Shown in pieces: positions 12,857-24,377 of a stretch of DNA of 64,000 bases. Position numbers and translations under genes: made by a program. How positions within the stretch are numbered: the stretch's first letter is position 1; each line of letters opens with the position of its first letter. Source of the DNA: Pholiota molesta (Eukaryota > Basidiomycota > Agaricomycetes > Agaricales > Strophariaceae); the NCBI GenBank assembly GCA_014925825.1, contig JACGCK010000082.1, positions 124,001 to 188,000 on the forward strand, given 5' to 3'. The notes below the pieces were generated by a model that worked only from the letters and a program-made list of their open reading frames with translations, did not search any database and was not told the DNA's origin.

Positions 12857-13020
12857 GCCCCTATGCCATCTCTACTCCCACTGTCGTTTTTTGTTTCAGA
12901 AATGGGCGAAAATGCACTGGAATGACATCATCCACTTGCATGTCCCGTGCGCACTCTGATCACGCGAGCCCGGCTCGCTCCGGCTCACACTCCCGCCCCG
13001 CGCTCCTGCTCACGCTCACT

Positions 13021-13025
13021 AAAAA
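13021..13025 (-). terminator. Pol III terminator of tRNA-Leu
   Basis: Five A on plus, hence TTTTT on the transcribed strand, four bases past the tRNA 3' end. Confidence 0.6.
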
Positions 13026-13028
13026 GGT

Positions 13029-13145
13029 TGATGAGGGCGAGATTCGAACTCGCGCCCCGGAGGACCAGATAACCCAATGGGCAGTGACGAGTACAAAGTA
13101 CTCTGATCCTTAGTCTGGCGCCTTAGACCGCTCGGCCACCTCACC
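13029..13145 (-). tRNA. tRNA-Leu(AAG) with a 37-nt intron
   Basis: The minus strand begins GGTGAGGTGGCCGAGCGG (acceptor strand, A box, Leu D arm) and ends CCTCATCA. The anticodon stem is CCAGA/TCTGG and the loop CTAAGGA, giving anticodon AAG with purine 37. An intron of about 37 nt sits one base 3' of the anticodon, the usual eukaryotic site. There is a short class-II variable arm and a T arm GCGAG-TTCGAAT-CTCGC. Acceptor pairing is complete with one G-T pair. A T5 terminator follows. Confidence 0.9.
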
Positions 13146-15463
13146 ACTGCCATTGTGCGGGGCACTTACTACATACCCGGGAAGAGCCTTATCTTATCTA
13201 CCTCCCATCCACTGATCCATTTTTCCCTCTCCCATTCTTTATGTTTATCATCATTTCTCTTTTTATATCACATGGCTATTTACTCGTTCACCTATATAAA
13301 CCGTAGATACTCGTAAATAGCCCCCAGTGTATCTTAAAGTCGTTAATTCGTGTTGGCTAGAAACTCCCACCGCTGTCACATGACCATTCTGTCGTACTTT
13401 CAATCCGTGCCCAACACTCCGCGCCCCCGTTCTCTCATCTCCTTCGCCTCCGCTCTCTCCATCGCCTCCGTCCAATATTTCCATCACAGGCACCCCTCGT
13501 CCAGCCGACCCACATCCCCGGCGTCTTTTCCGCCCAGCAGAAAGCAACCACTATCTTGCCGTAACCGTGTAAGTTCCCTTTCATTCATCTCCATCCACGG
13601 CGTCCGTGCCTTACCTCCAACTCGAGCGACGCTCGCGTCATCCTACAATGATTTGCAAGAACATCGCAGTGGAAGACGACAACGCTGGAGCCCCGCCGTT
13701 TCCCCTCTCCTTCGACGACGACAACGATTTCACGCGCTCCTCAGCTGAAGATTGGATGGAAGGCGCAAAGTGAGGCCGCAGCGGCCCCCAGCGCATTATA
13801 CGGTACGTCGCAGCGCATTGCAACGGCATACAGCATACACTAACGACCTATTTGCAGCGCAGGGCGCAAATGCCAGCGCCTCGCACACCACCCTCCAACT
13901 CTCAAACGGCGTGTGTGTCCTCCAATCCCCTTGGCCGCCTACAACGCCTCGCAGGAACATTGCAGCTCGAGTGTCAGCAAGATATTTGCACCGTGTATTC
14001 GCCCCTCCCGCGGCGCTCGGTACGTCGCTGTTGGACGGTGCGCATCAATTTTTTGCAACTGAAGGGCTATGTTAACGAATCATATTTAGCAGGTGAGGGT
14101 CCTTGACCCCAGCACCTATCATCCACGGGTCGTCCCACCGACTCCCGTCACCGCCGTAGTAGACTATTACCCGCTACCCCAACATCGGCCATTCTCAACA
14201 TAGCTAGTACTCTTTATAAAGAATATAACCCTCGTTTCATGAATACCCAGTTGCATATCCAGATTACGTAATCGAAATTACTATATAGACATCGGATGCC
14301 TTGGTTCCCTAGTCTGGCGCCTTAGACCGCTCGGCCATCTCACCATACATAACCATTGAGACCACAAATACATACTGCGCATATGCGTGAACACTCACAG
14401 CTCCGTCACTATAATCGCTCGCGCCATCGGCTGTTCTCAAGTTCGAAAAGGAAGCTCAGGTTTGTTCACGAAATGCTGAAGACTGGTGGCTGATAAAAAT
14501 TACCATCCTAATCTACAAGTCTCCAAAAGTTTATCTCGAGACCATTCCGAGATCAGGCACAACGAGCTCAACTAAAGTGGTTCGTAGAGTTTAGTTTATG
14601 TCCGGAAGTATGCCTTTCTATGCTACAGGTACCCAACCTTGATTGTTACAATGACCAGTCATGACCCCCATCATGTTTGTTATGAGTAATTAGCAAGGTA
14701 GTCGAATGCAAAGATGCTTTACCTGTATAATAGCCAATTAACGACATGAGTATCAATAGGCGCCAGTTGATGGGACGAGCGCTTATAAACACCATTCGCG
14801 TCTCACTGCTATTTCCGTTCTAGGCTTCCAAATATATTAGCCACCTAGGATGTAATTTAATGTCTTTCGGCATCTTCTTCTAAGTTTTCATGTTGAGATT
14901 GACCATTGAAATTTTGAAACGTTGTATAACAAGCGGGGCTCATGGTACGGCTTGACGAAAAAGTACCTTCATGTTCAAGTGCGCAAGCACATATAGTGAG
15001 ATGTTAGCGCCAGCATATAATGTTTGGCCATGATTCAATTTGATTTGTTGAAAGAGGAGAGAAAAAACAACCTAACATGATGTATGACAGTCGATGGTGA
15101 GATGATATAAAGGACACACAAAATTTGGTATGAACCCGCAGGAAATGACAGAAACACAAGAAAGAAAGAAAAATGGAGAGATAGCAAGAGGACAGAGCGC
15201 AAAGGAAACAGAGACCGAGATGAGGACAAGGAAACAAAACAAAAAAAAGAGAGAGAAAGAAAACTCAAAAAAGGGAAAATAGAACACAGATATAAAAGAA
15301 CCAGCCCTTCAACACCATCCTCTCCCCACTACCGAAGTCCCAGTTGCGTATCCAGAAAAAACAAACAAAAAAAGGAAGCCCGGAAATAGACCCTGATCTA
15401 GATCTAGCCAAAGAGATGAGATCCTCTGAATCAATCTAGCACGCCAGCGTCGCACAGGCGTTG
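13146..15463. other. Intergenic; possible small spliced gene or remnant near 13350-14105
   Basis: No recognisable protein. Between about 13640 and 14100 (+) there are plausible introns (for example 13802-13857, GTACGT...TTGCAG with CTAAC branch site) and a stretch reading AVEDDNAGAPPFPLSFDDD, but I cannot assemble one continuous frame. A tRNA 5'-half copy lies at 14310-14344. 14345-15463 shows only AT-rich and A/G-rich sequence, including the 3' flank of the RRM gene. Confidence 0.3.
14310..14344 (-). pseudogene. tRNA-Leu 5'-half copy
   Basis: 35 nt on the minus strand match the intact tRNA-Leu (13029-13145) from its first base through the D arm to the anticodon stem, with one mismatch (GGTGAGATGG versus GGTGAGGTGG), and stop at the anticodon loop. 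No 3' half follows. It looks like insertion of a tRNA 5' half or a truncated duplicate. Confidence 0.6.
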
Positions 15464-15475
15464 TCAATTTTCTCC

Positions 15476-15521
15476 TTCCTCCTCCTCCTCCTCCTCCTCC
15501 TCCTCCTCCTCCTCCTCCTCG
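15476..15521 (+). repeat. (CTC)n trinucleotide repeat coding poly-Glu
   Basis: About 15 perfect CTC units. On the minus strand these are GAG codons forming the poly-Glu end of the RRM protein. Confidence 0.8.
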
Positions 15522-16474
15522 AGCTCGGTCTCTTCCACCGCTGCAGCTGCGGCCGTCCTCCACGGCCTCCTCACAGGCAGCCTAAGCTCTCGCGCCGCTG
15601 CCGCAGCCGGCGTGGGGGACGCATCGCCCTCCGACGCCACGGCGTTCGCCACCGACTGCGACCACCCGCGCACGCCTTGCGCCGGGTCTGATGATTCAGC
15701 CTTGACGAACGGCGCCGGCGGCGCGCTCCCCGTTGCGCGCCCGGAGGAGGCGGCGGGTTTCTTGGTGTACCCGACGGAATGCGTGCGCGAGATCGTCGAG
15801 CCCTCCAGTAGGATGGCATCCGCGGCAGCGTGCGCGCGTGCAGCTACGGGCGCGTCGCCGGCGCCGCTCTCGCTCATCGCGTGCGCGGCCGACGCATCGT
15901 CCTCTTCCTCCTCTTCGTCCTCGTCCTCGTCGTCCTCTTCGTCTTCCTCAGCCTCGTCTGCCTCATCTTCGTCTTCCTTCTTCCCCTCTCCTTCCACATT
16001 CGCCTCGCCCTCCTTCCCCTCCCCGCCAATCTCATTCGCCAACCCACTGCTCGCGCCCACCACCGCCCCCGCCGCCGAGATATACCCACCATACCCACTC
16101 GCCGCCGCGCCCGCGGGAAAGTACATCGGGTCGAAATAGCCCTTCGGCTCGTGCCCCGACAGCGCCTTCTTCGGGCTCGACATCGCGTAGAAGTACGCCC
16201 CGTGCGTCGTGTACGTCTGCGCCTGCTGCGCGCCCGGCGACGACGACGACGACAATGGGGCTGGCGCTGAGGGCTGCGCCGGAGGGCCCCAGCACCCCTC
16301 GCCCCGGCGGCGACGTGCACGGGCGCGCCGACGGCGGCGTTGATGTACGGGTTCGGGTTGGGCACGACCTCGCCCGGGCGCCCGTAGAACGTGCCGGGCG
16401 ACATCGCGACGCCCGGCGAGAACGCGCCGTGCACGCCCGCGAGGTTCAGGCGCAGCTGGTGCTGGTGCGCCTGT

Positions 16475-18210
16475 TGTTGTTGTTGCTGGGCGTGCTGCTG
16501 GAAGACCTGCTGCTGCTGGTGTTGCTGCTGCGTGTGGAAGACGGGGTACATGCCGTGCGGCGACGGTAGCGGGGAGGCCACATAACCAGGATGCGGGTGG
16601 CCGTACGCAGGCGGCGACGGGAAGCCCAGCGTGTGCACGCCGAACGCCGCGTGCACCGGCGACGGGAGCGGGTGCGCGTTTACAAATGCGCTTGCACCGC
16701 GCACCTGCGCACGCACCTGCGCCTGCGCCGACGGCTCAGGCGCCGCCGCAGACGACGACGGCGACGCAGAGTTAAGACTGGGGTACTGCGTCGCCGCCGC
16801 GCCCCGCATCGTCGGCGACGCCGTCTCCGACGCCGGGCGCGAGCTCGCGCTGCCGCTTGCACTCGCACTCGCACTGCCCGAGCCCGAGCCAGACCCCGAG
16901 CCCGAGCCCGACCCACCCGCCGTGCCCGCCGCTGTCACCTTCCGCCGCCTGCTGCTGCCGCCCTCCTGCTGCTGCTGCTGCTGGCGCTGCCGCGCCTGCG
17001 CCTGCGGCGCCAAGAACGTAAACGGCGGCATCGACGGCGTGATCGGGGGCAGCCCATGGGGCGTCAGCACGCCCATCTGCGCTTGCTGGTGCTGCTGCTG
17101 GTGCTGCTGGTACTGTTGCGCCTGCGCCTGCTGCTGCGCATACGCACCCCCAGCCGCGAACGCCGCATAGAAGTGGTACGGCGACCCGCGCGCCGGATGA
17201 TGGAGCGGCGACGCCGCGTGCGGCGTGTTGTGCGGCGACACCGCGAGGCCCAGCGCGAGCGGCAGCTGGAACGCGCCCGCGGGGAGCGGCGGCGGGATCG
17301 CGATCGGGCCCGGGTGGTGCGGGTGCGTGTGCGGGTGCGCATGGCCGGCGTGCGACTGCAGCTGCTGCTGCTGCAACGCGCGTTGGTGCTGCTGGTGCTG
17401 TTGTTGTTGCTGTTGTTGTTGCTGTTGCTGTTGTCGTCGTTGTTGTTCTTGCTCCTGCTCCTGCTCCTGCCGCTGCTCCCGCTCCCGCCCATCCTCCCGC
17501 CCCTCGCCCGGCCCTGCGCCTGCAGCCCCGGCGAGCCCACCGCGCTCCGCTCGCGCCCGAGACTCGAGCCCAGGCTCACGGACGTCACCGACGACGGCGA
17601 GCGCAGCAGCTCCCCCGCGCTCGCGCTCGTCGTGTACGCCGTCGACCCGGACGACGCCGTGCTCAGCGCCGGCGGCCTGCCCGCCCGGCCGATGCTCAGG
17701 TTCGACGAGGACGAGGACGACGTCGACAGCCCGGACGCCGCGTGCCGCGGTATTGAGAGCGCAGACGACGCGAGGGACGACGCCAAAGCGTCGATGTCGC
17801 GGTCGAGGGCGGCGGAGGAGGAGGCGGGCGCGGAGGCGGAGGGCGGCGGCGGCTTGGAGGAGAACGAGCGCGCGGTCGCGAGCCGCTGGTGGATGGGTGA
17901 CTGTGTCTGCGACTGCGACTGCGACTGCGACTGGAACTGGGGCTGCGCGAGGCGGAGGAGCGGACTCGGGCTCGGGTGCGTGTGCGAATGGAACGGCTGC
18001 GCCTGGGGGTGATACAGCTTTTGCGTTTGCTGCTGCTGCTGCGTCTGCTGCTGCTGCTGGTGGTGCTGTTGGGGCGATTGTTGTTGTTGTTGTTGTTGCT
18101 GCTGCTGTTGCTGCTGTAGCTGCTGCATCTGCATCTGCGTCTGCATCTGCTGCCGCTGCTGCTGCTGCTGCTGCTGCTGGAGCTGCTGCATCTGCATCTG
18201 CTGCTGCAGC
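16475..18210 (-). repeat. CAG/CAA-rich low-complexity blocks coding poly-Q
   Basis: Several separate CAG/CAA tracts (around 16475-16540, 16960-17130, 17340-17440 and 18020-18210) inside the last RRM-gene exon code for Gln runs mixed with His and Met. Confidence 0.75.
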
Positions 18211-20153
18211 TGCGTGAACAGCTCGTACGGCGAGCTCGGCCCCGACGGCGACCCGTAGTCGTACTCGTACACGAACCCCGTCGGCAGCTTCAGCTGCCCG
18301 GGCGCCTGGTGCTTCCCCAGCCCCGTCGCTGTGGCAGGCGCGCTCATTGGCGACCCCACCACCACACCGCCCGCACCGACGCGCCGCCGGCCACAGGCTG
18401 CCCCACCAGCGGCGTGAAGCGGTCAAAATGCACTTTCAGCACGCGCCCGTGATATTCATACCTAGGCGATAAAATCAGACGCAAGGCGTGAGTATATGTG
18501 TGGCAAACTCTGCCAGTAGTGCAGAAAACGGCAAGAGAACGCACCCGTTGAACATTTTCAGCGCCCGCTCCGCGTCGTAGTCCGTGGCGAACACGACGGT
18601 CCCGAACCCGCGGGACCGGCCGTCGGGGCTGAGCGCGACATCCGCGCGCAGGATGGTGCCCGCCTGGCGGAACAGGTCTTTCAGGTCCTGCCACTGGCAG
18701 TGAAAGGGGAGCTGTGGGGCGCGCGTTTTCAGTCATTGCACATAGGAGATAGGAGGAGGGCGAATAACGTCGCGAAGATGGTGCAGGTCACAAAGAAATA
18801 GAATATGAAAGAAAGGAGAGAAGCAAGGTGGATGATAGCATGGATAGCCTAGGTCAGAAAGAGTAGAACACCAGCCTATCGGAGCAGATACCGCGCATCC
18901 ATCTCTCACCAGAACATCGCTCCAACGCTCCACAAATAAACAATCAGGATGACAAAACTAAATTGAAAGCCCAAAACAAGTGTGGGGATGAGATAGCAAT
19001 CGAATAAACAAAGCAGAGAGATCCACGCAGGGCTCGTGCAGGAGAGTACCCTATAGACTTGAAAGTCGGAGGAATCAAGGCGCACCTCGCAACGACACCC
19101 ACGGAAACGGGGGACAAATCGCACACGATCACCGGGAGCCGTTCTATTCAAACGTCCCACACAATAGAAATAAAAATAAAACAGGGAGGGCAGGGAGGAT
19201 GATAGACGGGAGAATGAGAAGGTTAGAAGAACGAGAATCTTTCATGCCAAGAGGATCAGTGTCAAAACGGCCAGTGCATGAGGCATTTACTCCAATTCAG
19301 AGATTGGATCGGATATGAGATGGGGTTGGACGCGCGTCTGTAGAGAGTTGATCACTCGTGGAGGACAACGACGTTGGGTGTTGGGCGAAAGCATAGAAAC
19401 AAAAATATCGCTTGACAGAAAATGGGAAGACGAAGAAAAGGAAAGGGGAAACAAGATAGCAGCACTCACATTGCCGACGAAAAGACTGCGACTGGATGCA
19501 TTGGGGTCGCTCGTGTGGTATAGGGCCATGTACTCGATCTCGTCCGCGATGGAGGACGTGGACTCGCCGCGGGACGACACAGGCGTACGGAGGGATGGCT
19601 GGAGGTGCCCGTGCTGGTGCTGGCGCCGCTGGAGGACCCCATGGGCGGCGGCTGGGCCATCTCATACTCGGGCAGCAGGCGGTCGAGGCGGACCTCGAGG
19701 ATGCGCGTCTGCCACGAGTAGCCATTGAACATGTCGACCGCGCGGCCGGCGTCCTCCGCGGTGGCGAGGAGGACGGTGCCGTAGCCGCGCGACCTGTTGT
19801 CGGGCCGAGGGAGACGTCTGCGCGCAGGACGGTGCCTGCCTTGCGGAAGAGGTCCTTGAGGTCCTGCCAGCGGACGCGGTAGGGCAGCTAGCGGGGTGGT
19901 GGTTGAGCAGGGAGAGGCAGAAGAGACGGGGAAGACACACGTTGCCGACGAAGAGCTGGGTGCGGGTGTCGCGGAGGGGGCGGCCGTCTGGGGAGATGCG
20001 GGCGGAGGTGGCCTGGAGGATGAGGGCCTCGATGGCATCGTCGGTGGGCGGGGGCGGGAGCGGGGCGTTCTGGTCTGGGTGTGCGGAGAGTTGGGCGGGG
20101 ATTGGGCTGGGTAGAAGGGAGGCATGGGAGGGAGAGAGGGCACAGCGATCCAT

Positions 20154-23100
20154 GTACGAGGCTGGCGGCGACGAGGCTGGTCGTGTATGCAGCGCAAGTG
20201 CCGATCTCTCCTTTTTCCTATCCTGTCTGCGCTCCACGCCGACACGGCACGACCCTCCGTCCTCGTCTCCCAACCAACATTCTTCCAGCCGCCGGGTTAC
20301 CACTCATGACGTCACCCCGTGCGAACCCATCCTCCAGGCACTCCACACCCCCAATCATGATGCCTTCGCGGTCTAGGCCTCCTACCCTTATTAACGTTCG
20401 TCCCCTTCAATTACTACGCCGGTTCAGATGTTCACTTTCATAAACATTATTATCCTTGCCCCCTCCGTCTGTTAGTAATCTGTTCGGAAAATACCTGCGG
20501 ATTTATACCCATCGGCCATCCTGAGCACCAAAGCACAGGATACATCACCGCATCAAGCCCAAGCGACACCAATTTGAAACCGTGCTCCGAGCCTTTTCCT
20601 TCACCTGAGCTTCCAAGTAAAAATAAACATCCTCGTCGTTGATTCTGGCTCCACCGACATGTCCAACTCTGAACGCAGATGTGATAAGTATAAAAAAACG
20701 CACCCCGGATTTCCTTTTGCGCAACGCACGCGTTCCGCGCTCTCTGGCAAAATGAAGTGCCTCTCGTCACCCGCCTGACAAAAACCTCCGTCGATCGGGT
20801 TCTTGGCACCTTAGCTACAAGCGCTCGCGTGCTGCACTGCGTCATAAAAGAGCACAGCTGGCGCACCTCTGTCAGTCCTATTATCTTTGGCCCCCTTCGA
20901 CAACTCGTGACAAGCCCCGTTTCTTGCAAGTCTCCTCGACGATGGTCTGCAACCGCTCTGAATTCCTATCCACACTCATGTTGCTTTCTTGCTTTCCACT
21001 CCCGCTAATTAAAATTCAGCGCCCCACAGCCTCGTATGCATTCCGCCGGGAAATGAATTTGTTAGACCCACTCGCACTGCAGCAACGACAACCGTCGCAA
21101 CTCCGAGTCTGCGATGGATCCATCCCCTCTCCCAAGGTGCTGCTCCCAGTAAGGCATCGCTTCTTCCGGGCCCCACTGCACAGCGCGCCGCTAAGCCTGC
21201 AGCACCACCCACCCCCTTGACCCTCGTGTCGATCGATTGTGAATTATCTAGACGCCGCCCTTGTTCACACAAAACGCGCCCCATTTTTCCTGCGTGCAGG
21301 CTTGCGTTTTGGAAGTTTCATCTGGTGGTACCGCATCTCCACTTCTTTCGTCGTCTTATCCTCCCCTGCCATTTTCCTACAAATTCACTAGGTGCAAGAT
21401 GCGCTTGGGTTCTCTACCATGCTCTAGACACTACAAACTTCTGACCTCCATCGGTGGACGCAGTTTTACGGGTATCCCACTTGCGAACTCTCGACATCAA
21501 GCTCCACAAAGATCCATTGGGATAATTACTGTCTCCTATTACGAGTTGGGCGACCTCCATCCTCAAGGCCTCACGCGATACAGCAGGAGCACAGCGGAAA
21601 CCCGTTTCACCGACTGTGCGCACAGTCAGTCCCAACTTCCTTCGCCGCAAACGCACTATGTAGCACCACATATCCCTGCGTAATACGTATGTATGTGAAT
21701 CTCGCGAAGTCGACACCGGAATAGGTCTTTCCATTGCCGACACACATACATAAATACTTGCATCTGACTTGCATGCATTCGTACGAGTTCGTACGTCTAT
21801 CTATATAGCGACGATATAGCGTCCGCGACAGGGCCAGCTGTCCGTCAACGACGACGTCATCGCACCACCGGAAATAAGCGCGCGTCAAGGGCGCATACGC
21901 ACAGCGCTTGCGTATGTACGTACGTGCGCAGCGGTACGCGGAGAGATGCGGGTCACTGCTTTGGCAAGCTGATATCAGGGAGCGCGAACACCATCGCCGG
22001 CGCTGGGAGGCGGTTTTGCGCTCCTGCATTTTATTCCCCAACAAGTTTGAGACGATTTGGATCTGGGATTCAAGCTGTTTTAGCATTGAACATTGCGTGG
22101 GTGTTGTACATAAGTACTGAGAATTGCAATGAATGTGTACCGATCTCTTTGCGAGCACAATCTGATCTAAGGAAAACCTTGCTTTACTTATCATTGACAC
22201 GCAGTCTTTTCAAGATTCTTGAAATCATCTACCCTGCTATATGTTATCAGAATTGCGGTTGCAGAAAATTAAAAACGAATAATACTACTGTTGTGTATGG
22301 ATGTCGAAGAAAGTGAGTCTGGCATCTCAGTCATTCTTCAGACCACCCTCAAACTATTTTTGGAAATTTGATGGCATCACGAAAATAAGAAACTAGACCA
22401 CATTTAGTCACGCCTGCTCTTGCACTACTATCACCTCCTCCATCAGCCTGCACCTCTCAGTGTCTGATACCGTCCGCATCTCTTCCCTTTAAACGCCACC
22501 GAGAGTTTCTCTACACCCCAATAGCGCTAGCGCATCTGCGCTCGCATTCAGAAACGGTGCATCAAGCAAGCTGCAACTGACAATTCTTGCAACGTCGCCG
22601 GGGCTTGAGCCTGAGCACCTCCTGCACTGGATGGAGTGGGGGCGGCAAGGAACGGAACTGCCAGATACTCGAACTGCCGCGATACGTCTCCGCTAACTTC
22701 GAATCAGGATGTTCATCTCAAGCATGGCGCTGCGTTACGCACCGCGTATGCGCCTGTTTCGGTATATGCATGCCACTGCGAGTGTCCAGTCCGACAAGCA
22801 CTATGTAGACTGCATTCGTTGATGGACCAGGCGAGGCAGCAGATGCGTTCAATGTCGATGTACATAGACGGTGTGTTGTTCAGACTCGGGTAGTCTATAG
22901 CAACTGCATCTCCCGCGTCCTTTTAGTGGGTCGAAGCCGTCTCCTTTGAGAGCTTTCTCTCTTTTGCTGCCTCTGTTGGACCCAACCGCAGACTCTGCCA
23001 TTGTCGCTCTGCATTTCGGGCTTGCCTCTGGTTCTGCGTTGCTAATGGTGTCTTTATTTACTGGGCGGTCTGTTGCTTCTGGGATATCGATGCTGCAGGT

Positions 23101-24377
23101 GCCGAATACGACTTCAGCACGTACTGGTACACCTGCGCGAGAAAGTGCAGCAGAAGAGTTACTACGATAGTTGGAAGAGTGGGCCGTTCGCATTGGCACA
23201 TCTCTTCGTCAGGCCGAGACGTACCAAGGGTAACTCCGAGCTGATTGGCCGCATGGAGAACTGTTCGCACGAGCAAGGAACCTCGTACAACAACCTCGTA
23301 CAAGCTTGTGCTAATGGAGATGTTTCATAGTACTTTACTTCACGAAAGCGGTACTATTTCTTGGGTATGGGGGGGAATTTCCTCCCTGAATTACTTGCAT
23401 GGCGCTTTGTGCTAGGGTTTGGGATGACTATAGTATATGCCCTGCCAGCTTACTCAGTTATGACGCGGGCGGACCATTCCTTATCGTCCCGAGAGCGGGC
23501 TTTTGTCGATTCTTGTCACTGTTCGCTTGTATTTTATTCTTCTATCTATGACTCCAGTCGAAAATATCCATATATGGGCAACGTACATGATGTTGCGATT
23601 TATGATCTAGCCATCAGGATCTTAAAATCCAATTCCTAAAAGCTGCGAGCACGACTCACGCTGACTACGAGCTCGGGGATTGTGTTCTTCAATTAGGCAG
23701 CTTGGTTGAACTCCCTTGCTCATTCGAACGATAACAACCGATGACTGTTCTCGATCGAGAGCTTCTGTGTTTTGGAAATGAATGAGTCGCCATACACATG
23801 TCGCCTGGACCGTCACAAGCTTTCCAGCACGTTTTGGGAATATTGAATGAGTTTCGACTCCAACCGGTGAATAGATGGGCTGCGGAAGGTGTTCCATGAG
23901 AGCGGTACACTCCTTATGCTGCTCTGGAACCAATAAAGGAAATAATACGGGGCATGGACTCGTCAAATTGTAGCCTGCCGACGGAGCTCCTGTGCTGTGA
24001 ATGAATGCAATTCCTGGTGACTCCTCTAATAGAAGCTGCCATTTCCACATGAATAGGTTTTTGGGCGCTGTTTTCTCAGCGTCTGAGTCTGGTCTCCGAT
24101 CTTGAACTGTTGCCCTAACTTTGTGTACAGAATGGAAGGACACGAATTCGGGCGTTGAGTGGCATTGTGCACATACACTCCATCAACTCTACGGCCCCCT
24201 ATTCCTTTTTTGAACGCACAAACCTATGGTACACCGGTACCAAACGAGGGCATCCCACCGCGTATATAAAGCACAAAACCGGTGCTACTCCCTTCCCAAT
24301 CCAAGTTCTTAGCGCAACAATTTCCGTATCGCCTACACACTTTTCGTCGACCAACATATTCAATCTCCTACGCCATC
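20154..24377. other. Gene-poor stretch, 4.2 kb
   Basis: No gene I can support. Open frames up to 197 codons exist on both strands but lack domain likeness and splice structure. Around 23361-23500 (+) one frame reads LLAWRFVLGFGMTIVYALPA, loosely like an MFS transporter helix, so a degenerate transporter around 22.9-23.6 kb is possible. 23622-24143 (-) is a 173-codon frame of unknown standing. Confidence 0.4.
24263..24270 (+). promoter_or_regulatory. TATA box upstream of the 24.4-kb gene
   Basis: TATATAAA, 108 bp before the ATG at 24378, followed by a pyrimidine/CA-rich leader. Confidence 0.5.

Larger units (their letters stand above)
12359..13028. other. Intergenic with tRNA 3'-half remnant
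   Basis: No protein gene. Contains the 3' end of the sphingomyelinase gene and a tRNA-like 3' half (12832-12856, listed separately). Confidence 0.5.
15464..20153 (-). pseudogene. Two-RRM RNA-binding protein with long Q-rich tail (frame broken five times as read)
   Basis: Minus-strand exons: 20153-19941, 19887-19470, 18711-18545, 18461-15464. RRM1 has RNP2 TQLFVGN|LPY and RNP1 [11 protein letters not shown]2 has RNP2 SLFVGN|LPF and RNP1 RSRGFGTV, each with the linker [11 protein letters not shown](V/I)LRADV. The pair resembles the Gbp2/Hrb1-like mRNA-binding proteins of fungi. The tail (about 1000 aa) is low complexity: poly-Q, Q/H-rich, GS repeats, then an acidic stretch and a poly-Glu end. 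As read, the frame slips at about 19800 (inside RNP1 of RRM1), 19620, 18370, 17450 and 16300. Each slip equals one missing base, and adding five bases makes every exon phase close (about 1266 aa). This may be consensus error rather than decay. Intron 2 is 758 nt, very long for this genome. Confidence 0.75.

Noticed and set aside
15733..18426. Very long open frames on both strands (up to 850 codons) opposite or overlapping the RRM gene
   Set aside because: GC-rich and CAG-repeat sequence leaves all frames open; only the frames that continue the RRMs and make ordered Q/S/P tails are consistent with splicing. The Arg/Ala/Cys-rich products are shadow translations.
18712..19469. Splitting the RRM locus into two genes, one per RRM
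   Set aside because: RNP2 of RRM2 (SLFVGN) ends exactly at a good donor and LPFHCQW starts exactly at a good acceptor, which needs one gene across the 758-nt intron.
21607..22200. 197-codon minus-strand frame in the gene-poor stretch
   Set aside because: Cys/Arg/Tyr-rich product without domain likeness; composition fits chance. No splice partners seen.
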